This document shows, piece after piece, positions 6,345-9,007 of a stretch of 9,007 nucleotides of DNA. The notes beneath the pieces were generated by a model. That model was given only the letters and a program-made list of their open reading frames with translations, had not been told where the DNA came from and made no database searches. The stretch covers positions 1 to 9,007 of the forward strand of contig CAZYOI010000026.1 of assembly GCA_964648705.1 (NCBI GenBank), written 5' to 3'. A program made the position numbers and the translations under genes. Origin of the DNA: CAZDXV01 sp964648705. Lineage in GTDB: Bacteria > Patescibacteriota > Minisyncoccia > Minisyncoccales > GWA2-38-27. Positions within the stretch are counted from its first letter, which is position 1. Every line of letters begins with the position of its first letter.

Positions 6345-6506
6345 AAGTTGTTGTTTATATATAAAATGACACCCCGAATGGCAAACTCGTCAGCATCTCT
6401 CTTGGTATCGAACTTTTTCTGACAGGTCAGAGACAAAGCTTTAAAGGCCCACGCCGGCCGAATCCTGATAGAAAGCGCCTCTTCTCTGTTTTATTCCCTC
6501 CTGCAT
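6341..6506 (-). CDS. Small ORF with unresolved start (possible 1-base frameshift or non-AUG start)
   Basis: An open frame of 49 codons runs from 6490 to a TGA at 6343-6341 that overlaps the next ATG by ATGA. It reads like a real protein: an Arg-rich start (REEALSIRIRPAW), then FKALSLTCQKKFDTKRDADE and a hydrophobic FAIRGVILYI end. No ATG, GTG or TTG lies near its beginning. An in-frame TAA at 6493-6491 separates it from an upstream ATG that sits inside the -10 box. The ATG at 6506, at the predicted transcription start, is in another frame and gives only 21 codons. Removing one A from the AAAA run at 6489-6492 would join the two into a 54-residue protein. It may be a real first gene of the uppP operon with a non-AUG start, a frameshifted gene, or a relic. 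I do not recognise a family. Confidence 0.42.
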
Positions 6507-6512
6507 GGCTCC

Positions 6513-6540
6513 ATTATATCAAAAGGAAGCTTCTTATCAA
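6513..6540 (-). promoter_or_regulatory. Strong sigma70-type promoter for the small ORF-uppP operon
   Basis: On the minus strand there is TTGATA (6540-6535), a 16-nt spacer, and a perfect TATAAT (6518-6513) preceded by TG to make an extended -10. The -35 box overlaps the TGA stop of rsmI. The expected start of transcription is at about 6506, exactly where an ATG occurs, and AGGAGG follows at 6502-6497. It is the best promoter in the window and separates rsmI from the four-gene unit downstream. Confidence 0.78.
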
Positions 6541-7205
6541 GAAACCACAATCACAAACTCCCCTTTTATCTCCTCTTTCTCAAGCTCTTTTAAAACCTCC
6601 TCTATCCTGCCCCGCCAGACCCTCTCAAACTTCTTAGTCAGCTCTTTACAGACAACAACTTCCAAACCGGAAGAGAGCTCTTCCAGTTCTTTTAAGCTTT
6701 TCAAAACCCGGTGGGGAGATTCGTAAAAGACAACCGGGTATTCTGATTCTGAAATCTTTCTGAAAAAGGCTTTTCTCTTTTTCTTGGCGGGAGGAAAACC
6801 CAGAAAGAGAAATCTTTCTGCAGGAAAACCGGAAATAGAAACAGCAGCTGTCAAAGCAGAAGGACCGGGAACGGGCACAACCTTCACCTTATCAGAAAGC
6901 CTTTCTTCAACTTCTTTTATTAACTTGCTGCCCGGGTCCGAGATACCCGGAGTGCCGGCGTCTGAAACCAAAGCTAAATCTTTTCCCTTTTCCAGCTTGT
7001 CTATAATCTCCTCTATTCTTTTAATTCCGCTATGCTGGTGATAGCTTAAAAGGGGCGTTTTAATTTTAAAACGGAACAAAATCTTTTTAGTCACCCTGGT
7101 GTCTTCGCACAAAACAAAATCTGCCTTTTCCAAGGCCTTCAGAGCCCTCCTGCTTATGTCCTCCATATTCCCTATGGGGGTGGCTACAATGTATAGCTTT
7201 GTCAT
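6537..7205 (-). CDS. rsmI: 16S rRNA (cytidine-1402-2'-O)-methyltransferase RsmI
   Basis: A 222-residue tetrapyrrole-methylase-fold enzyme that 2'-O-methylates C1402 in the ribosomal P site using S-adenosylmethionine. Diagnostic motifs are LYIVATPIGNMEDISRRAL (4-22), FVLCEDTRVTKKIL (30-43), LLSYHQHSG (52-60), LALVSDAGTPGISDPGSKLI (77-96), VVPVPGPSALTAAVSISG (109-126), FLFLGFPPAKKKRK (132-145), and VVFYESPHRVLKSL (158-171). The protein stops right after KGEFVIVVS, about 60 residues before the end of the E. coli enzyme, so the usual C-terminal extension is missing while the catalytic domain is complete. It lies just after the hairpin terminator of the DUF378 gene, and an extended -10 box lies 9 nt before its ATG. 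This is the clearest housekeeping gene of the window. Confidence 0.95.
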   Translation of the reverse strand: MTKLYIVATPIGNMEDISRRALKALEKADFVLCEDTRVTKKILFRFKIKTPLLSYHQHSGIKRIEEIIDKLEKGKDLALVSDAGTPGISDPGSKLIKEVEERLSDKVKVVPVPGPSALTAAVSISGFPAERFLFLGFPPAKKKRKAFFRKISESEYPVVFYESPHRVLKSLKELEELSSGLEVVVCKELTKKFERVWRGRIEEVLKELEKEEIKGEFVIVVS

Positions 7206-7214
7206 AGTTCACTT

Positions 7215-7223
7215 ATTTTATCA
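7215..7223 (-). promoter_or_regulatory. Extended -10 promoter element for rsmI
   Basis: The minus strand reads TGATAAAAT, a TGn-extended -10 box, 9 nt before the rsmI ATG. The -35 region would fall inside the terminator hairpin and is only a poor match (TTTTGA). The box also forms part of the tail of the terminator, so its promoter role is inferred mainly from rsmI needing a start after that terminator. Confidence 0.38.
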
Positions 7224-7257
7224 AAAAAAGCCCTGCCTCAAAAGACAGAGCTTTTTT
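7223..7257 (-). terminator. Rho-independent terminator after the DUF378 gene
   Basis: On the minus strand AGCTCTGTC (7252-7244) pairs with GGCAGGGCT (7237-7229) as a 9-bp stem with two G-U pairs and a 6-nt loop, followed directly by seven T (7229-7223). On the plus strand the two wobble pairs become A-C mismatches, so the element works for leftward transcription only. It sits 12 nt past the DUF378 stop. Confidence 0.88.
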
Positions 7258-7269
7258 ATCTAAAGAAGT

Positions 7270-7479
7270 TTAGGCCTCAACTCCTTTTTTCTCTTTTTTA
7301 AGAGAAACAAGGATCATAACCAAAGCTGCCAGGCCCACCAATACATAAACTACTCTCGAAATAACAGACATTGATCCGAAAATAGCGGCCACCAAGTCAA
7401 ATTCCAGAAGACCAAGCAAGCCCCAGTTCAGCCCTCCGACAATAACTAAAACCAGAGAGATTGTTTTTAAAGCTTTCAT
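7270..7479 (-). CDS. DUF378 family small membrane protein
   Basis: A 69-residue protein made of two membrane helices (about 5-25 and 40-60) with a short Lys-rich cytosolic tail. It matches DUF378, which reads roughly ...iiGaLNWGLvGlfgfdlVaalfG...rvvYvlVGlaal...: here VGGLNWGLLGLLEFDLVAAIFG (14-35) and RVVYVLVGLAALVMIL (42-57) are present. The N-W-G turn and the F-D-L-V stretch are the family signature. Members are small integral membrane proteins of unknown function, common in diverse bacteria. The gene stands alone between its own -10 box and a strong terminator, unlike the tightly packed genes around it, so it may be independently regulated. A weak AGAG lies about 5 nt before the ATG. Confidence 0.88.
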   Translation of the reverse strand: MKALKTISLVLVIVGGLNWGLLGLLEFDLVAAIFGSMSVISRVVYVLVGLAALVMILVSLKKEKKGVEA

Positions 7480-7516
7480 AGTGTCTCTATATTTAAATTA
7501 CGACCTTTATTCTTCT

Positions 7517-7522
7517 ATTATA
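7517..7522 (-). promoter_or_regulatory. -10 box for the DUF378 gene
   Basis: The minus strand carries a perfect TATAAT 37 nt before the ATG, in the short non-coding gap after the nuclease stop codon. The -35 position at 17 nt spacing (TTCCCT) is a poor match, and there is no TG extension. This would give a leader of about 30 nt, in contrast to the other promoters of the window. Confidence 0.5.
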
Positions 7523-7529
7523 TCCTATT

Positions 7530-8291
7530 CTAAAAAGCAAGGGAACTCTCGACATTAGAGGTCTCTCTTCTGTAAGCGCAGAAATCGCAGTCCTCTGAAG
7601 CTTGAGGAATATCCCCCATAAGGCATTCTTTGGCTTTCAAGACAGCATTCTCCACCCAGCTGTCATCTCCTTTATATGGGAGGAGGGTGATGTCAAACTC
7701 TATTTTCTTGTCAAAGGCCTCCAGGTCGGTATTGCCGTTGCAGTAGACAAAATAGCTGTCATCTGAAACCTCAAAGCCGTTTTTCCTCAAAAGCCACTGG
7801 TAAAACTCCACCTGCCTCTTATAGCTTATCTGCCAGTCAGCATCAAGAGAAACCTCTCCGTTCTTGGAAGTCGCCTTGTATTCTACAACCAGAAGCTCTC
7901 CTTGGGGGTTGGCCCAGATATCATCTATAGCCCCCGTCAAAAGAAGGTTGGCGGATTCGTGCAGATAGCGGACCCCTTTTCTGTTGTTTCTCCATTCCTT
8001 CATCTTCTCATGCTGGAAAGGAACAGCTTCAAGACCGTATTCTTTCATTAAAGGATGGGAAGATCTTTTTGCTCTGTGAAAATCAAACTCTTTTTTCAAA
8101 AGCTTGTCCACAGCGCTGTTCAGACTGAAAGGGTATCCCGGAGGACGGGCTATGCCCAGGCGCCTGTCTAGATAAAAGCATCTCGGGCATTCCAGGAATA
8201 AATCTATTTTAGAACGGCTTAATCTAAAGGGCTCCTTTGAGGAAGGATCGAACAGATTAGATGTTCTTTTAGGGTTGTAATATCTAGACAT
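7530..8291 (-). CDS. PD-(D/E)XK nuclease, Cas4/RecB-like, four-cysteine type
   Basis: A 253-residue protein distinct from the nuclease at 462-1280. It opens with FRLSRSKIDLFLECPRCFYL (22-41), the S-x-S-x-x-x-x-F-x-x-C-P start with an extra Cys (C35, C38). The core acidic residues are D123/D124 in TGAIDDIW and E137-x-K139 in LLVVEYKATSK, followed by YKRQVEFYQWLL (157-168), equivalent to the QxxxY motif. The C-terminal C235 and C238 (EDCDFCAYRR) complete a 2+2 cysteine set that could bind Fe-S or Zn. No obvious motif-I histidine was assigned. The family acts on DNA ends or single strands in repair; the substrate here is unknown. It overlaps the TspO gene by 8 nt, so the pair is co-transcribed. 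No cas genes or helicase are adjacent. There is no visible Shine-Dalgarno motif. Confidence 0.82.
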   Translation of the reverse strand: MSRYYNPKRTSNLFDPSSKEPFRLSRSKIDLFLECPRCFYLDRRLGIARPPGYPFSLNSAVDKLLKKEFDFHRAKRSSHPLMKEYGLEAVPFQHEKMKEWRNNRKGVRYLHESANLLLTGAIDDIWANPQGELLVVEYKATSKNGEVSLDADWQISYKRQVEFYQWLLRKNGFEVSDDSYFVYCNGNTDLEAFDKKIEFDITLLPYKGDDSWVENAVLKAKECLMGDIPQASEDCDFCAYRRETSNVESSLAF

Positions 8292-8748
8292 TCAAAATAA
8301 AGATTAGATAATTAAGATAAACAGCGAACAAAGTCCAAGCGCCGTAAGGAATCAAAAGAGCAGAGGCCGTTTTGGAAGCAGGACAAAGAAAAATCATTAA
8401 AAGTATAACAGAAATCTCAAGGAAAACGGCTTCTATTAAAGCAAATCCTATCAAATGGGAAGCAAAGAAAAGAAAGCTCCAGAAAACATTTAAGAAAGCG
8501 TTAATTAAAAAAAGAGATATTATAAGGTTCTTTCTTTTGAATTCGTTTCTTTTGCTCCAAAAGATAAGGGCCGAGACAGCTGTCAATATAAAGATAACAG
8601 TCCAAACAGCTCCTATAAAAGAACCTGGAGGGGTAAAAGAAGGAAGATTCAAATCATTATACCAATCCATTCCTAAAGAGGTAAAGTAGCTTCCAGTCAA
8701 AGAAACCAATATGACAATCAAAGGTATTGTTATATAGTTTAGTTTCAT
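8284..8748 (-). CDS. tspO: TspO/MBR family membrane protein
   Basis: A 154-residue protein with five membrane helices, the normal size and topology for TspO/MBR (translocator protein/peripheral benzodiazepine receptor) proteins, which bind porphyrins and other hydrophobic ligands and take part in stress responses. Conserved features are LPSFTPPGSFIGAVWTVIF (35-53, with the W-x-x-L/F...P-P-x-x...W-T pattern), LINAFLNVFWSFLFF (81-95, N87 and W90), and PYGAWTLFAVYLNYLIFILN (134-153, the P-Y-x-x-W-x-x-x-A-x-x-L-N signature). It is the first gene of its unit, with a -35/-10 pair whose predicted start falls on the ATG, and it overlaps a PD-(D/E)XK nuclease gene by 8 nt. Porphyrin metabolism is not visible in the window, so the ligand is open. 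The family is secure. Confidence 0.92.
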   Translation of the reverse strand: MKLNYITIPLIVILVSLTGSYFTSLGMDWYNDLNLPSFTPPGSFIGAVWTVIFILTAVSALIFWSKRNEFKRKNLIISLFLINAFLNVFWSFLFFASHLIGFALIEAVFLEISVILLMIFLCPASKTASALLIPYGAWTLFAVYLNYLIFILNV

Positions 8749-8755
8749 TAATGCT

Positions 8756-8784
8756 ATTTTACCTTTTTAAAAATAATTTATCAA
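8756..8784 (-). promoter_or_regulatory. Promoter of the TspO-nuclease pair
   Basis: On the minus strand TTGATA (8784-8779), a 17-nt A/T-rich spacer and TAAAAT (8761-8756) form a good sigma70-type promoter. Only 7 nt separate the -10 box from the TspO ATG, so transcription should begin at or within a base or two of the start codon. There is no ribosome-binding site. Confidence 0.65.
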
Positions 8785-8845
8785 AAAAAAGACGCTCACT
8801 GTTTAGATGATAAGGCATTTACTCTTGAGCTGACAGTTATAGAGC
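8783..8845 (-). other. Possible structured RNA element or second terminator
   Basis: In the spacer before the TspO promoter, minus-strand GCTC (8845-8842) and ACTGT (8837-8833) can pair with ACAGTGAGC (8802-8794), leaving a 4-nt bulge and a 30-nt loop. GTC and eight T follow (8790-8783). This could be a weak tandem terminator or the end of a short RNA. The long loop makes it much less certain than the hairpin at 8905-8929. Nothing else is recognisable between 8785 and 8896. Confidence 0.25.
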
Positions 8846-8896
8846 TAATCCGGCTCCGGGAACTGAATCATGTTAGAACCTGTTTAGAAAAAATTT

Positions 8897-8929
8897 AAAA
8901 GAAAAAGGAGATCTTCATGAGATCTCCTT
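8897..8929 (-). terminator. Strong rho-independent terminator of the right-edge gene
   Basis: AAGGAGATCT (8905-8914) and AGATCTCCTT (8920-8929) are perfect 10-bp inverted arms around a 5-nt loop. On the minus strand the stem runs into TTTTTCTTTT (8906-8897), and it lies 18 nt past the stop codon at 8948. On the plus strand the arm is followed by ATTTTG, a weaker tail. Confidence 0.88.
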
Positions 8930-8947
8930 ATTTTGTGTACAGGTAAA

Positions 8948-9007
8948 TTATTGGATCATTTCTAACAATTGAGAATCTTCTATATCGTCAGGAATATCGG
9001 GTTTGCC
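8948..9007 (-). CDS. C-terminal end of an unidentified protein (enters from the right edge)
   Basis: From the right edge the minus strand is open in one frame for 19 codons, GKPDIPDDIEDSQLLEMIQ, then TAA at 8950-8948. The other two frames close within nine codons. The acidic, helix-ending sequence looks like an ordinary protein C-terminus, and the strong terminator 18 nt downstream supports a gene ending here. Too little is present to name a family. Confidence 0.6.
   Translation of the reverse strand, partial: GKPDIPDDIEDSQLLEMIQ

Noticed and set aside
6361..6480. A tRNA or other structured RNA: the minus strand contains GTTCGATACC, like a T-loop.
   Set aside because: No matching T-stem, acceptor stem, anticodon arm or CCA end can be drawn, and an open frame with an ATGA junction explains the stretch better.
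6504..6506. Taking the ATG at 6506 as the start of a 21-codon peptide gene.
   Set aside because: The frame ends after 21 codons with no junction to the next gene, while the neighbouring frame is longer, protein-like and coupled by ATGA; the ATG is kept only as a possible start if one base is removed.
8372..8689. A 105-codon plus-strand ORF, very Lys-rich, opposite the TspO gene.
   Set aside because: The Lys/Ile-rich composition is what the complement of a hydrophobic Phe/Leu-rich gene produces; TspO motifs on the minus strand are unambiguous.
8799..8888. A 9-bp direct repeat CTGTTTAGA at 8799-8807 and 8880-8888, considered as an attachment site or insertion footprint.
   Set aside because: It is short and A/T-rich, there is no integrase, transposase or other mobile gene between or beside the copies, and chance is a sufficient explanation.

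Overview
The window looks like a small, gene-dense bacterial chromosome segment. Its gene complement suggests a Patescibacteria/CPR (Parcubacteria-like) genome, but that assignment is inference, because no rRNA or ribosomal protein gene is present to fix it. Supporting hints are short versions of household enzymes (a 222-residue RsmI), many 30-180 residue proteins, overlapping genes, almost no spacer DNA, and an UppP with an unusual active-site motif. TGA is used as a stop (for example rsmI and the DUF4389 gene) and tryptophan is TGG, so I see no sign of the UGA-as-glycine code of SR1/Gracilibacteria. Every supported gene lies on the minus strand, so the window is best read from right to left.

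Right end to left: a protein C-terminus enters from beyond the right edge and stops at 8948, followed by a strong hairpin terminator (8897-8929). A spacer of about 150 bp then leads to a TspO/MBR membrane protein gene with its own promoter. It overlaps a Cas4/RecB-like PD-(D/E)XK nuclease gene by 8 nt. Next come a 69-residue DUF378 membrane protein gene with promoter and terminator, and rsmI. A very good sigma70-type promoter overlapping the rsmI stop codon drives a second transcription unit: an unresolved small ORF (about 50 codons), a release-factor-like/host-attachment-like protein (tentative), uppP, and a CrtC/AttH-like lipocalin protein.

The left third (3964 to 1) is one compact run of eight genes. 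They are an MscS-type channel, a SIMPL-domain membrane-anchored protein, a PIN-domain ribonuclease, a PEBP (YbhB/YbcL) protein, a second Cas4/RecB-like nuclease, a DUF4389 membrane protein, a 34-residue single-pass membrane peptide, and the first 14 codons of a RdgB/HAM1-type nucleotide pyrophosphatase. The last two were found by translating the edge by eye and are joined by an ATGA overlap. Gaps range from -14 to +14 nt, which implies translational coupling.

The functions lean towards envelope physiology (mechanosensation, lipid-carrier recycling, several small membrane proteins) and nucleic-acid or nucleotide maintenance (two nucleases, a PIN RNase, RsmI, RdgB). No CRISPR array, transposase, integrase, tRNA or rRNA was seen. 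The most interesting general signal is that four -10 boxes lie only 6-9 nt upstream of start codons and Shine-Dalgarno motifs are nearly absent, which points to leaderless translation. The most interesting single locus is the small ORF at 6341-6506, which has a strong promoter and a coupled downstream gene but no usable in-frame start.
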